DNA from: Serpula lacrymans var. lacrymans S7.9
Taxonomy: Eukaryota; Basidiomycota; Agaricomycetes; Boletales; Serpulaceae
Assembly: GCF_000218685.1 (NCBI RefSeq)
Contig: NW_006763307.1
Location: forward strand, 248,001-312,000
Direction of reading: 5' to 3'
Length of the DNA: 64,000 nucleotides
Position 1 is the first letter of the stretch; every line of letters starts with the position of its first letter. The notes beneath the pieces were generated by a model. That model had not been told where the DNA came from, searched no databases, and worked only from the letters and a program-made list of their open reading frames with translations. The translations under genes were made by a program, and so were the position numbers. Positions 39,140 through 51,849 of the stretch are shown piece by piece.

Positions 39140-39858
39140 CTAAGCCCGTTGCTGTCCCAAGGGTTGACGGAACTGAGAGTCTTTGACCCTGACTGTCACA
39201 CTCACATCTCCACAGAAAAATGAGATCGCCTGTATTGTAGCACCTAGAAGTCGCCGTGTTATGAATTTAGATAACCAAGTTGAGAAATTGGTGTACACAC
39301 CTTGAAACATACCAAACCTATTGCATGCTAAGAGCACAGCCCATGGGGAAACAACAATGCTGTCCTGACAAATGCGGTGGTGCTGGCCTTGAGTGAAAAT
39401 TTTTCTATACCGCTCTCCATGCTACTATCATGCACTATCCACAAAAAGCAAGAACTCACCAATCTCATCCTTACCCTGTTTGTCATGATCCGAGAGACAG
39501 TTCTCAGGTCTTTTTCCAGGCAAGATCATAGCGTAAACTGACGACTGACCTGGTAAACTGTTACAAGTTTCTCCAAAATAAGTCAAAGTGGAGTACTCAA
39601 GCCTTTAAATTACAAGAAAACACTTACCTTGTCTGTCATCAGCATTCCATCTACCCATCTTGAGGTCCCGTGTGCAAGTTGAAGGTGTCTAGCTGTTGAA
39701 CCATTGAGAATTGACCATGATGGTGCGGCGAACACGGGAAGCAGATGCCGACTTACCGGAGAATCCTGATCATCCATCTCTACTACCTTCTTTCGAGTCT
39801 GCACTAACTGCAGTGTCTCGAAAACGCCCGTGAGTAGCTTCAAGTTGATTTCGATCAT
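39140..39858 (-). CDS. Orphan protein divergent from a DUF6698 gene
   Basis: ATG 39858 (MIEINLKLLTGVFETLQLVQ). Four exons with clean GT-AG introns: to MLMTDK; then SSVYAMILPGKRPENC near 39520; HHRICQDSIVVSPWAVLLAC near 39370; and TIQAISFFCGDVSVTVRVK near 39220, ending PLGQQRA with stop at 39140. About 170 residues, soluble, no recognised motif. Starts 125 bp from the DUF6698 gene on the other strand, so the two may share a promoter. More 5' exons are possible. Confidence 0.5.
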
Positions 39859-39983
39859 TGCACAAAGCTGACACAGGACTTAGACGTCTTTCAGACCCCT
39901 TGGTAGGCCATGGTCGCCATTTCTGTTGTACTGTCCACCCATTTTGTAACATCAACTCTCTCCTGATCAATGGACTGCTTCGG
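39859..39983. promoter_or_regulatory. Shared upstream region of orphan gene and DUF6698 gene
   Basis: 125 bp between divergent ATGs at 39858 (-) and 39984 (+). No motif stands out. If the DUF6698 gene has further 5' exons, this region would be intronic instead. Confidence 0.3.
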
Positions 39984-41239
39984 ATGAGTGATGAATCAGA
40001 CGATCAGCACCTTACTGGAAAGTAAGTTGAAATAGATTATATTTTCCTTGGTTTTTATTGAATATTTTTCTCAGTGAACTACGTGAACAGAAGATCTTTT
40101 TGAGTCTTCTTTGTATGGTGCCTGGGCTCAAGGATCGGTTGACCGATAAGGATTCGTCTGAGGAGGAAATTGAGATCATTAGCCAGCTGGTGAGCCCCAT
40201 TATCACCTGAACCCAAGTCAGATCCCCAAGCTCTCAACAAGATACTAACGGCACAACATACCCAGATACAAAAAGGTGTTTCTGGTGCCCGATCTGACAA
40301 CACCAAGAGCATCAAAGGTGCCATAGTCGAATGGATAACACCTCAAGGCCAGCAGCTTAGCCCACAGCTCCATCGGAATATCAAGTCCAACCGAGGCTTC
40401 AATCATCATCGTACCGGGCAACTACTATGTCCAACTGGACTTGATTGGGAAGATGAAGAGTAAGTACTTTCTAGTATATTTTTTGATGGTTTACGAAAGT
40501 TTTTCTATAGGACTCGAGCTAAACTACGAAATGGTGATATACACATTGCTGGTGACCACTGGCCCATATTTTTGTATGCCGACTGCATTTACAATGCAGA
40601 AGACCCATGGATGGGCCTGTTTAAAAACAATGTTTTGATCTCGGTGCGCGTTTTTTTTAATTGCTTCTAATAGTCTAATTCCAGCTTTTTTTCTTCCTTA
40701 GGCTTACAAGTACGTCTTCACATCCCCGTCATCTGTTGACACAAACGCCGAGTCACGAGCAACTCGCTCGGGTAATGCTCGTTTACATGGCATGTTACAT
40801 GTTACACCAGCGTCAGTTGCATATATTGCAACACAAGTAAGTAGCTGTAGTTTCACATGATTGTCAGATGATAGGCTAACAAACTCAATGAAGGTCCGTT
40901 TTGCACTATCTTCACAGGCAATATTCTCCCGCACAGATATCACTTCCGATTCTGAGGGATTTTTCAATAGTGTCATGGACTTATTCGAGGATCCCGATGA
41001 AATCGAAGATGTCAACAGTCTCTTAGCGTGGTGGGACTCGTATGTAGTACTATAGTCTTTTATGCAACCACCATACTTACCCATATTGTAGGAAAATTTT
41101 TCCTGCCTCAGCCACCCCTACGAGAATCCCAGCAAAGAACGGCGCATTGGCGAAGATCCGACAAAGACGAGCGGCTCTCAAACACCAAATGTCCCCTTCA
41201 AGCTCTCGTTCTGAGGGGCAAGCTAATGCGGACAACTAG
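39984..41239 (+). CDS. DUF6698 family protein, copy A
   Basis: Basidiomycete-specific lineage-expanded family of unknown function. ATG 39984 (MSDESDDQHLTG). Six exons join in frame: LRE then FLSLLCMVPGLKDRL near 40090; QKGVSGARSDNTKSIKGAI near 40270; VEWITPQGQQLSP near 40330; FNHHRTGQLLCPTGLDWEDE near 40400; GDHWPIFLYADCIYNAEDPW near 40550; YKYVFTSPSSVD near 40710; RSGNARLHGMLHVTPASVAY near 40770; VRFALSSQAIFSRTDITSD near 40895; LLAWWD near 41030; and a basic tail after the last intron. Stop TAG 41237-41239. These blocks are the full DUF6698 core. The usual long coiled-coil N-terminus is absent or lies in unrecognised upstream exons. Looks intact. Confidence 0.8.
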
Positions 41240-42028
41240 CTAAGCAAAGTCGGAGGAATGTAGAATTAAGTATACTGTATTGTAAATTGTACTGTATATT
41301 GTGTACACGCTTTCAATGACATTTGTGTCCTTACTACCTGTTGTGATGACCTAGTTATCAATAATTAAAACAGCCCTAAGTCCTTCCAAACGAAGGCCAG
41401 CCTGTGTGAGTAAGTACCCGGGCCACTACCTAGTCAGTTTTGGCAACTCTAAGTGCAGTTACTATGGATGGCAGCCTACATACACTTGTATTCAAGTTCT
41501 CAGTGGTTTCTCGTTTTGCCTCGGTCACGAGCTACCAGGTGTAACCAGTCATATCAGCACTGATATTGATTGTATATCTTGCCGTGATAGAGTCTACACT
41601 ATAATTCTTATAAATCTGATCGAAGGTAACAATACTAACCAGACATATAAGGTCTTGGATATATTATTGATCTTATTGAGGAGGCCGACTTCACAATGTA
41701 TATCAGCCATATATATATTGTGCCGTTTGTATCAGAGCTAACCAGACATACAAGCTCTTGTAAACGGGACCAAAACTATTGTAGTTCTTGTGCTAATTAC
41801 AATTCTTATAATGGCTTACAATCATAGATCAGATTTTCACCAATTTCCTGATGATATTATGCTGTAAGATCGCGGGTAGATCCGCCGCATTTCCTTCCCA
41901 TTGATAATTGCGAAGGCATGGATGCTAAATACAATATTATACCCAATTGGAGAAATTTCGAGATACAATATCAGGTGAGTAATTCTTTTTTTGTACAATA
42001 CACACGATGGTTAGAACTATTAAGACTA
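41240..42028. other. Intergenic, no gene seen
   Basis: About 790 bp, AT-rich. A short direct repeat is visible: ctaaccagacatataaggtctt near 41636 and ctaaccagacatacaagctctt near 41738. No coding signal. Confidence 0.4.
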
Positions 42029-42717
42029 TTAAGAATCGCATGAGGAGGTGGACCAATGATCTCTATGACGAAGTTTGGCTGGTTTATAGCGAGTGAGATC
42101 CACCTGAGAAGATGGCAAGCATTTGTTTAGGTCTTCCTCCGAAATGTAATGCCGCATAAGATCACATTGACGAGCCTCTTCAGCCCAACGAACTTCCCAT
42201 ACGCGAGCCTGCCCCCTGTGAGTGCTTATCTGAGTACGGACATAGTTTAGCTCCTTGTGCAGGGCTTCGATTCGAGTCTGCAGAAGTTCGTTGTCGGTAC
42301 GGGTCAGTTCGTTCAAGGCAACAGCCTTCTCATAATCTGCGGTTGAATATGATATTAGCACACCTAAAAAAACTACGAGCTACGCACCACTTGAGCCATC
42401 AGCAGTGGTCTTTTGCTTCTGTGAAGACTTGGAGCAACATTGGCTCTGTGTGAAGAGGGGTGCTGTTAACCCTGCGATGATGCCCATCCTGGACAACGAT
42501 AACATCTAGTTTAGAGTACGACTGATGTAAAATTAGAGTGTACTCACATTTGGAACCAGGCAAACTGACGGGACACCATTTCCGAAGGCTGGTGTCGCAA
42601 AAAATGAAAAAAGTTCGCTGTGCCAGCAATAGCTGCAGTGTCGAAAGATTCAGCAATGTCGGCGTGCCCCGGGCATTGGGTGTGTGCATCTTCACTCTCG
42701 AAAGCCTGAGGATACAT
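42029..42717 (-). CDS. Coiled-coil protein, unrecognised
   Basis: ATG 42717 (MYPQAFESEDAHTQCPGH). Three exons in one frame: exon 1 ends SRQFAWFQ; exon 2 MGIIAGLTAPLFTQSQ near 42480 to TADGSS; exon 3 YEKAVALNELTRTDNELL near 42320, a long coiled coil (TRIEALHKELNYVRTQ near 42250), then RWAEEARQCDLMRHYI near 42180 and a basic tail to the stop at 42029. About 190 residues. No domain recognised. The general plan (variable N-terminus, central coiled coil) is like the gene at 38479-39025. Confidence 0.5.
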
Positions 42718-43583
42718 CGAATTGCTAATGACGAATCGTAAGGTGATGAATTGGGTTACTACAACGACTTGAACATGGTAGACTCATCTTCTTATATAGA
42801 TGCTACGGATTCAGCCAGACAACAGCCATGAGTCGTGGTGGTCGTTCGGAACCCTAGGACGTTGTAACCGAAGAGGGGCCGCTTGGGATCAAACGCGGAA
42901 GGGGCGAGTTTACTAATGTAAGTCCACGTTTGACCGTTCTAGTACCTGACGGTATCTGATCATCGTTTTTTGTTGTCGACTTGTCGAGAGGTAGCGCACT
43001 GAGCGGGATTTGATAAGGTCCACACCCGACCACCATGCCGTTCGCTCAAGCGGGCTAACATCCAATCGTTGTCGCTCGGTTCGTCAAAAATTTCCGCGAA
43101 GGTCCTACGAATTGCCCGCGCTACAGCAACTCAAAGGTGTTGTCCGCCGACCCTTTATGTATTCGATGCCAGGTAAACGGGATTCTTCGCAGTGCAAACT
43201 TGAAGCTTGAAGTTTTGTGTCAGATTTTAATTGAATCGTAAAGCTCGGTTAGGATTACAAGTATGATTCTAGCTAGACAGTAGGACCATGCTGGACGGAA
43301 AACCTACCGGATCATTGGCATCGATTGGTGCGTCTAACTTGGACCTGACTCGGAGATCTCTACTTTCTCTCTCTCAGAGTCGACTGTCAGTGCCAGTGGG
43401 ACTTGAACACCGTCACTGGCCCGGGCTGAATCCACTGGCAGCACATCACCTTGACTCGGACGCTCTCACTGCCAGATTCAAGTTCAAGTTCGGGCTCCTC
43501 CATTCAGTCAGTGTCATTCACATTTTTCTCTCCCAGTCAGCTTCACTGACAAGTACCGCCCATTAGCTACGCAGGACTCGGAC
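42718..43583. other. Intergenic, no gene seen
   Basis: About 870 bp between divergent genes. Short frames only; no motif or repeat recognised. Confidence 0.35.
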
Positions 43584-45557
43584 ATGAACAATGTTCCAGC
43601 TCAGACACCTGGGCTAAGCTGGCCAACACAGTCTACTATCACCCAAACGGAATCGGAATCAGTTGTCCAGCCCAACATTGGAAGGCATTGGAATCGATGT
43701 GACATCGATTGTCACCGATCCGGCTGCATGGCCTGTGGGCCCGGCTTAGGACCAGGATTTCTCGTCCGTTCAACAGAGTCTTTTACTGTACATGGATCTG
43801 CTGCTCCCTTATATCGAATCTCAGGTTATACTAACGGCTGTCGGGGTCAGTCTTACTCGCGCTGCAGCGAATGTTTAAGTTGGCCAGGGCAAGCTACTTC
43901 AGGAATTACCACCAATTGTGGCCCAAGTTACGGTAAACTTATGATTTTTATCGCCCAACCTGTACTGATTACGATGTCTTTCAGCTGACTCGGATATTAC
44001 AATGGTCGATGCTCAGGCCGATTTCAAACACACCTTAGCGCTTCAAGACTACAATAATAGCATCAATGGCTCTCTGGATTGGAATGCGCCTCAGGACTGG
44101 GTACCTCAGCAAGAGTTTTCTAACCTCTGCGCTAGCAGGGCACCTCTAGATGATCATATTAGCCAGGAATTGTCAGTTCACTATACGGTCCTAAATCAAG
44201 AGAGCGTGAGTCAGGATATCACTCTTGTTTGATTGTTGATCACTAATCCCAACGTCATCAAGCATCATCAGCATCATACAGTCAACGATCATATCATGGG
44301 CGAAGACTACTCTCGACAGGAATCATTGCGTTCACCCAGTACATATATCGGACCACCACAGTATAGCGAACACGGCACACTAGTCTCTGGTGATACGCTA
44401 CAGGTATTTTGTTCTTTTTTGTCATTTTATTCAGTTTGATCAATGCTCGTGCACAGTTTCACCCAGTTGCCCCCCAAGGAATTCCTGAACAACCGACTTA
44501 TATGCAAGCACCAAGTCACCAGATCGAGGCCACTGCCACCCGTTCGGACGTCCATAAATCACCCACTCACACAATCATCTGGATATTCTCCTAGCAGCTT
44601 CGCAATAGATGTCCTGAAATTTTCGGTCCCGAAAGGTGCAGCGTCTCATGATGCAACACAGAAGAGTTACTACCACCCAAACGAAATAGTATACATAGAT
44701 CGGGCGATTGAACTCTTGAAGGTAACAATGGTAACAGATAACTTTTATCTTTTAGAGGTTTCGGGGAGAAGCCATGCATATGAAAGAATCATTAGAGTTA
44801 CGAAGGGCGCTCCAAAGGATAAGTTGCCGTCGCACTCCAGACAGAGAATTCTGCAGCCTTCTTGTTTACGAGTAGTACGTTCCACCGGGTAGTGTCATGG
44901 ATCCAACTAACCTGTTTTAGATTCAGGATTCCGCAAAGCACTATCGCTGGAATACTCTTCAAGCTGGTCTCAGATATATTCTCGAATACTTTGGCCCTGC
45001 ATCCAAGCATGAACTTAAAGCCCAGTTCGAAATGGCTTTGAGCATAGGCATTCCATATTGGATGTCCGACAAAAATCGATACTGGCACTCTCTCGTTTGG
45101 GTCTTCGTGCTCCGTTTATGGTTTGGAGAACCTGAAAGCCTAGGACACTTACATAGTGCTGCATTTGGGGAGAACGGTGCAATGAAAATTGAACCCATAG
45201 CTGTTGCGATCTTCTCGGTAAGTCGATTGTGTCTACATTAACTTCGTTACTTAAAACTGCTCTAGCTCAAAAGGTCTATGAGCACTTGGCTCAACAAGAA
45301 TTTCAAAGCCACACAAACTACCGAAAAAGAAAGTGATAGATATAGCACGATCAAAGCCTTTTTGAGTAGAGATGACATCCGGCGGGCGACTCTCCCTTAT
45401 CGGATTGAATTGTTAACCATTGGCCAGTGAGTCCACTTTTCACAACACTAACTCCAACTAATCACTTTCTCGTAGGGGAGTTTATCATCGACTAGGACAT
45501 CTAGTTGACTTTGTCAAAACCATCACTAGCTCGGCTGTGAGGGTGTCTGATGTTTGA
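43584..45557 (+). CDS. DUF6532-like protein (tentative)
   Basis: Multi-exon gene starting MNNVPAQTPGLSWPTQ (ATG 43584). The N-terminal half is low-complexity (S, T, Q, P). The conserved half begins near 44600 (LKFSVPKGAASHD), with EIVYIDRAIELLKVT near 44690, RILQPSCLRV near 44850, then AKHYRWNTLQAGLRYILEYF near 44940, WHSLVWVFVLRLWFGEPESL near 45085, KIEPIAVAIFSLKRSMSTWL near 45190-45280, and ends VRVSDV with stop TGA 45555-45557. The spacing of helices and the H..V...WF...LG..H...F...I...A.....W pattern resembles the C-terminal part of basidiomycete DUF6532 proteins. The frame from 44403 to 44600 is not fully settled. Role unknown. Confidence 0.45.
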
Positions 45558-45669
45558 GAAATGCAGGCTGGAGACCGATATGTGAACGCGGACAAGGATA
45601 TGCAATTATTAATGGTAGCATTGTGTATAGACAAACATTTTATCATAACCATAGCAGATTTTTATAGAA

Positions 45670-46530
45670 CTATGCGTATTGTCCAGAATTTATCCAATCA
45701 CTGTCTCTTTTCATGTCCTCCAACTCCATTCTAGTGAGTACAATGCCTGCTCCTTCGCCGAAAAGTTCTTCGTCAGCCGCTTCGAAGATGGACGTTATAT
45801 CTGATATATTGACAGGCTTCACGTCGCTTGCATTGATTCCAGCTTCGTCCATCGCCGTACGAATTTCCGCTATTTGGGCCTCTGTTGTGGTGGCACCCGA
45901 CGCAGCTTGTAATGCTTCTTGCTTCAGTAATGCGGATAGAAGTAGGAGCCGGTGTAGACGTAATTTTGCAAGGTACTCGTGAGTCCGCAGGATCTTCCTC
46001 TCTGCACGTCTGATATCGAGTTTATGTTGTAAGGTCATCTTTAAATCCATTGTCTAGTGTAATAGTCAGGCGTAATGAATGAACCATGAGATTATAGATA
46101 AATCTTACCATATATGTAGCGACATGTTGAGTGTCATCACCAAAAGGACTTGAGGAGAATGAACTTGAACTTGGGGAGGTTGGAGTTGAAGAGGATTTTT
46201 GTCTAGTAGTACAGCGTGATGAACTTGGGAACATTTTATAGTAGCGGGCTGGAAAATCTACCGTAACAGCAAGATCAATATTTTTTCGACAGTTCAATGA
46301 GGCGATACTCACCAGCAAAGTGGGAGGATTCCGATGCAAGGAGTGTCCGACAATACAAGCAAGCCTTGCCTTTGAGCTCTGTTATTTAAGTATGCGTTAG
46401 CCTGAACTGGGAATGAGTAGCCCTTGATATGAATGATTGGAGTAGAAATATCAGGGCAATGATTGAGGTTAAATCAGCTCACCAGCGAATTGGAGTCCAA
46501 CTTGAAACAGTCCTCTGAGCTTCAACCTGG
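45670..46530 (-). CDS. Orphan protein with CxxC and serine-rich region
   Basis: At least four exons joined by clean splice sites: LKLRGLFQVGLQFAELKGK and ACLYCRTLLASESSHF (46340-46530), ARYYKMFPSSSRCTTRQ then a serine/proline run near 46190-46150, and a last exon TMDLKMTLQHKLDIRRAER, helical and leucine-rich to about 45930, ending DSDWINSGQYA (stop 45670). The true start was not found and may lie upstream of 46530. No known family. Convergent with the DUF6532-like gene, 112 bp away. Confidence 0.4.
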
Positions 46531-47669
46531 ACGTTAAATGATTTCCTAGCAAAGTTCCTTGGTGCTAATTTTTCGATGCAATTATTCGAATTTCGCAGGG
46601 CTCGCTTATACCGGTTCGGCTGTCAAAATAATGGAGGGCCCTGAGTTCTCCAGCGCCATCAATACAATCGCGAGTCCAAGCCAGACGTCGACGATCGCTC
46701 AGCAACTTGAGTCCAGAGTCTGCGACACCATGCGCTTTTATCCGAATCTAATCCACACAGGCTATCACAACACATGCACTCACTGGCGTATTCATTGATT
46801 CCTGCTATCCAAGTCAAGTTATGTTGAACATCTCCTAGTAAACGCTGTCAGAGTGACTCAGAATCAGCTCCTCGTTTCAAGGCAAGTCTAGTCTTCTCTA
46901 AGCAAACAATTGATCCGGCTCTAAGCAAACAATTGATCCGGAAGATATTCGTTCCAGGAAAGCTAGAGTCACGGTGACTTGCACTTAGAATCTTCCACCT
47001 GTCTCACGTGCACGTGCAACCTTTCAGACTCAAAGATGGCGACTCAACCATGCTCGTTAGTTTGCGGACGTTGCGACTCCTTACTACTACTGACAGGTCT
47101 CATGTTACAGTAACACATCTGGCCCTCTTCCATCATTTTCCGTCTGCATCGGCTGGCAGTAATATCCACGTTGGCGAACTGACGCCTCGTGCGATCCTCG
47201 TGGATCTGAATCCAGGCGGTATCTGAAGCTACACCTTTACTTCGACCGCTCTAGCATGTCCTGTATGCGGCGTAGGCTGACCTTGCATTTCGACTCTTTT
47301 CTCTAGGTTAATATTTATGCCCAAGATCGCGGATTATGGTTATGCGGGATGTTGTTGTGTTTATCTATCAGAATCACCCCCCCCCCGGTTCCAACCTAAT
47401 GGTATGTAAAATTTCCTTGACTTTAGGCCAATCTCTGTATCGTGATCAGGTTCCATTTTCTATCGTTTAAGTATATGATCTACAAATTGCTATGTACTGA
47501 TTAATAGGCGCATTCTATCCTAAACCATTGGGCCAGCAAGGACGCTGTGTTTTCTCCCCTTCGACTATCGCTTCACTTTTCTTCCTGGTCCACACCCACC
47601 ACGCCGAACTTCGAGGACGAGGGGAAGCCCTCAGACTTGCAGGCCGTCTGTGATTCCTTTACAAGATTT
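46531..47669. other. Intergenic, no gene recognised
   Basis: Short frames at 46559-46798 and 47008-47226 (+) lack motifs. Contains the 23 bp tandem duplication listed separately and a run of ten C near 47377. Confidence 0.35.
46896..46941. repeat. Perfect 23 bp tandem duplication
   Basis: The sequence beginning ctctaagcaaacaattgatc and ending cgg occurs twice back to back with no mismatch (46896-46918 and 46919-46941), indicating a recent local duplication. Confidence 0.9.
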
Positions 47670-47945
47670 CTATTGCGACCTTAAAGAACAAAGTTCAGTA
47701 AACCGCGTGATAGCCAAAAGATCAAAATTACCTTCTCTCAGTAAGCATTGATACTCGTCTATCTGCTCCTTCTTTTCCTCATGAAATTGCCTTAATCCTT
47801 TCGCGCCTGCTTCAAAAATCTCCAATATGGACCAGACGGGTATTCCGGTAAAGACGTATAATCCACTGGGCGATACCATCGTGATGTCGTCAAGTGTATC
47901 CCAACCTCCCCTTTGCAAGCGTCTCTTCAAATCCCGCATGTGCCT
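47670..47945 (-). CDS. Possible small helical protein or gene fragment
   Basis: An 89-residue minus-strand frame from an ATG (MRDLKRRLQRGGWDTL) with TMVSPSGLYVFTGIPVWSI near 47850 and a charged helix QFHEEKKEQIDEYQ near 47775, stop 47670. Protein-like composition but no recognised family; an intron near 47965 suggests more 5' sequence. Weak call. Confidence 0.25.
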   Translation of the reverse strand, partial: RHMRDLKRRLQRGGWDTLDDITMVSPSGLYVFTGIPVWSILEIFEAGAKGLRQFHEEKKEQIDEYQCLLREGNFDLLAITRFTELCSLRSQ

Positions 47946-48462
47946 CGAGCAATGTAAGTCTAGCTTGTGTTACTGCGCTAAGTCCGTACTCACCCTTTTC
48001 CTTCTTAAAGGATCAGCAAACTCAGCAAATATGGAGAATATTGGGATTAAAGGCAAGATGAACGAGTCGGATGTCCGCAGTCGTTTGAGGTGCGAGATTC
48101 TATTTGTAGTTCACCGCATGCCAGCTGTTTTGAGGGAATTGTAAGTCCTTAACAATTTTTTTCGTGTCGCTAATTCATTATTGTTCATTTCAGTTTCAGC
48201 TGTGCTGAAGGTTTTCTGGTGCGGTCAGTAGTAACAGCACTTCTCATTTTGGTTGGACCGGTCGAGTGTAGACGGAGACGGGGATTACATACGGTCATCA
48301 GTGTTGGACTGCAAGTAAGGTAAGTCGAGCATGGACCTGATACTAATAGTACCGCAACGCTAATCGAGGATAGATCATTTGCCATCTCCGCCGTGGATCA
48401 GATAAAAGGAGGAATTCTCGATTCTCTGCCCCTTCGCCTTTTGCCCTTCCATCCCGTTTTTC

Positions 48463-50035
48463 ATGGCCTCAATTGTTTCCACCCCTCCCCCCTCAACTGA
48501 GGACGACAATCGGATAGACGACGAAATGCGAACCGATACGGCCATCAAAGCTGGAACAAAGCAAAGGATATCAGCCCTCGAAGAAGAAATCCAGGTCCTA
48601 AAAGCTGGTGTCTCGAAGACTAAAAGGTGAGCGATTAGACTTACAGTTAACAAATGTTTGCTGCTGACAGGAAAAATCCCAGTACCGACTCTTGGGTCAA
48701 CCAAGGTCGTGGAATCCGGTGTCTGGTATCACTGTTTGATTCCATTAGCGACATGGTAGCGGAACGTGATCGTCGAATTTATGAGCAAGACGATGACGAG
48801 GCTTCGACGCAACCTCAAGACTATAGTGAAGAGTAAGTCTTTGTATCTCGTTTACAGAAGCAGCGCTGAATTCCATAAAACAGTGAGAACCGTACGTTTA
48901 GAGGGTTCAAGGAGCTCGTATACTATGTCCCTACCCTCAAGAAAAAGCTGAACGAAGAGGTCGCGAGTAATAAAGAATTAGCTTCCATCTACAAGCAAGT
49001 ACATTTACGTCCCGCCTTCTCTGAGACAGTTTCTTATCGTTTAACTACAATATCCTAGCTACGAAAAGGGTCGGATGGAGCGCGAGGTGATGACGCAGGG
49101 AATATGAAGCCTGCAGCAGTGCAATGGCTTTCAGAATTATTCCCTGCGTCATCTACTACTCCTCTTGATCCTCTAGATAAAAGTTGGCGAGGCTTCTCAC
49201 ATGATCTTACAGGCAGCCTTCTTTGCCCTAGCGAGTATGACTGGAGCAACACGAGGTATGTTTTCTTAGCTGTTTCTTCGCTCACTCTCACTTCCTCCCA
49301 GCATCAAAGAACAGATTCGTGACCGCCACCCCAGATATTTGGTCACAGCCAATTTGTGGCCAACCTTCGTATATGCAAACTATAAGTACGACCCCAAAGA
49401 TATTGAGAAGGGGTTATTCCAAAGCACCTTATTGCTCAAAGTGAGTCGGTCTCTGTAGCATCTATTCGAGAAATCTAAAGGATTGAAACCATAGGCCTAT
49501 AAATTTATCTTTACTGCGCCCTCCTCTGCACGCGACGTTAGGGCCGACGGGCCTGACCCTCCTCCGCATCTTCTGTACAAACGTCCCAGGTGTGAATTGG
49601 CCGAAAGTCGAACTCGCGGACATGTAGCGTCACACCTAGGTCCATAGCCTATATAGCAGTACAGGTAAACTATACACTCATACTGTCAAATCACACTCAC
49701 ATTCTTTCGTAGCTTCGTTTTGCATTGTCCGGTGTAGGATCGTGGCGCGTGGAAGACGGGGATTTCAACTACCAGCAATTCTACAATAATATACTCGACT
49801 TTTTCGAGATGCCGCCAGGACCAACTAGTAAGGCCGAAATCGAAAACTTACTCTTATGGTGGAACAGGTATGATTAAAATTTTCAAATAATACAATGTCT
49901 GATATTATATCCAGGAAAGTATTCGGACGCTCGCGGGCAGCAGTGTACTCTCCACAAGCTGTCGAGAACACGTCAGTCGCGCGGTTAGCTGCTCAGCGTG
50001 CTGCTAAGGAAAACCGCTCATCTCGAGCTAGCTAG
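48463..50035 (+). pseudogene. DUF6698 family protein, copy B (frameshifted)
   Basis: ATG 48463 (MASIVSTPPPSTEDD), coiled-coil segment KQRISALEEEIQVLKAGV near 48570, then the DUF6698 region: GRGIRCLVSLFDSIS near 48710, FKELVYYVPTLKKKL near 48910, RGFSHDLTGSLLCPSEYDW near 49190, PRYLVTANLWPTFVYANYKY near 49340, YKFIFTAPSSARDV near 49500, TRGHVASHLG near 49615, SIAYIAVQ near 49645, LRFALSGVGSW near 49725, FYNNILDFFEMP near 49780, LLLWWNRKVFGRSR near 49850; stop TAG 50033-50035. Between HVASHLG and SIAYIAVQ the frame shifts (around 49633-49642) and the first frame runs into TAG; the homologous stretch (M..VTPR type) is shortened. Otherwise all exons join. Distant from copy A and with a longer N-terminus. 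Confidence 0.65.
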
Positions 50036-51849
50036 GTATTCTACTCTAGATATTAGTATTAGTTATATCTGCTGTTGTTCTTTATCCTTACAAAAATTTT
50101 ATTATTTGTTCGCTGCTATCAAGTCAATGAAATGAAATGAATATTGTGTGTTACACATTAACATATTACCTACGTTTTATCTAGTAGATCTCGATTGTAT
50201 TATATGTCACTGTAGACATTAGCATTAGATTACAATTATCTGCCACTTCGGTCGAGAGTGGTGATGTTTTGACAGCTCACCCGTTGCTTGTAAAACTTAG
50301 CAAGAGCTCGATCCAAGGCTCACAAAACCCAAGGTATTGTATTCTTGTAAAGTAACGACTATGATGTGGAATACTTAAATTTGTGACTTAGTTGCTCAGG
50401 GTATTATCATGCCCTCACTATTAGAACGAGACTGAAAAACTTATGTAGTGTAGGTCAAAACCTCTGGAATATGGTAATGCTTGTTGACATTTATGTGATG
50501 ATATAATGACCAGTTAGCTTCAGCCTATCTTCGAGTGATTTTTGATGCATAGAATGATTTTCTTGTATGTCCAGGTTTTCCCCAGTCTTAGCCTTATGAT
50601 TATCATGCCATTATGCTTCTCATAATCGGGCTTTCTTTGTATTAACTACAGTAATTCGGTTTAGTTATTGTGAAATATAGTGTATCATGAATTTAGCACA
50701 TATTTTCTGATTTCTTACTTTAGGCAGAAGCCCGTTGATGGCACATAAAACTCTGGAAAGTGCCGTCAATATCATAGAACAAGCCAACCAAGTGTAAGAT
50801 TTAGGTGATATTACATGGCTATCGGACAGTGCCAATTTCGGCATTTGTGTGCTCGAATAGAAACTTCTCGGGCAGCTATCCCAATCTGTCTTTCCTTTAG
50901 ATCACTTTGTAATGTTCTGTAATAAATGTCGTTGTTTAGTTTTAGCATCATATTTGGGTGGGCTTTTCATGATTTTCAAGATGAGATGATATAGACTATT
51001 ATGAACATTGATTGCACAGGATTATTGTAGCAGACATTGGTTTAAGCAGCCACGCATATGATTTGTCTTAACAGAAGTCAGAAAATAATTGGCGTTGCCA
51101 GTATGTTATTTCCATCCTTCATCACTACAAAGTTTCTTTATAGCGAAGCGTAAAAAATGTTACAACTTGTGAGGTTGACTCACATTCGGGCAAGTCTACA
51201 TACACTTATAACATCTCATGATGATGGTTGTGATTAATCATATCTAGATAAGTCACTCGATATGATAAGAAGATTGGCAGACTGGTAAATTACTACGAGA
51301 TGAGCTAGATTAAAGAAAAATGTGTGACTAGTGGTGTTCAGTTCCTATACCACGCCATTCTTTCTCTCTAGTGCAAGACCATACATTACCGCAAATATGT
51401 GCCCCCGCAGCGTGATACTCATCCTGTCCTGGCACTTATTCCGCCTGGATCTTTCCTTTGAAAGGTCTTGTTTGTCTTTGTGGATGAGCTCGTAATAATT
51501 ACAGTTATTATGGTTATTTTTTGTTTTACAAGAGCTTACAAAAGCCATGGAAAAAAATTCCAATTTCGTTGATGTGGGTCTGTTATGACAACCCCAGGCT
51601 GAAGATAGGAGGAACGACTGTCTTCCTCCTAAATGGTATGCATAGGGGAGACTAGGCTGAAGGTCCCTTTATTCACAATCCGTGCGTGACAGACATTGGT
51701 CATAGTTGAAGTTGGTAGCGAAAATATTTCCAGTATTCATCAGTTATGCTAGTTCTGTCTTTCTTGTCTTCAAATTTATTCTAATAAGCCAAAGGTATGT
51801 AGTAGTACATCTTTATTACACGATGCGAAAACTAATCCATTTCCTTAGC
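50036..51849. other. Intergenic, no gene seen
   Basis: About 1.8 kb, AT-rich, with only short frames and no motif. No repeat structure found by eye. Confidence 0.4.
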
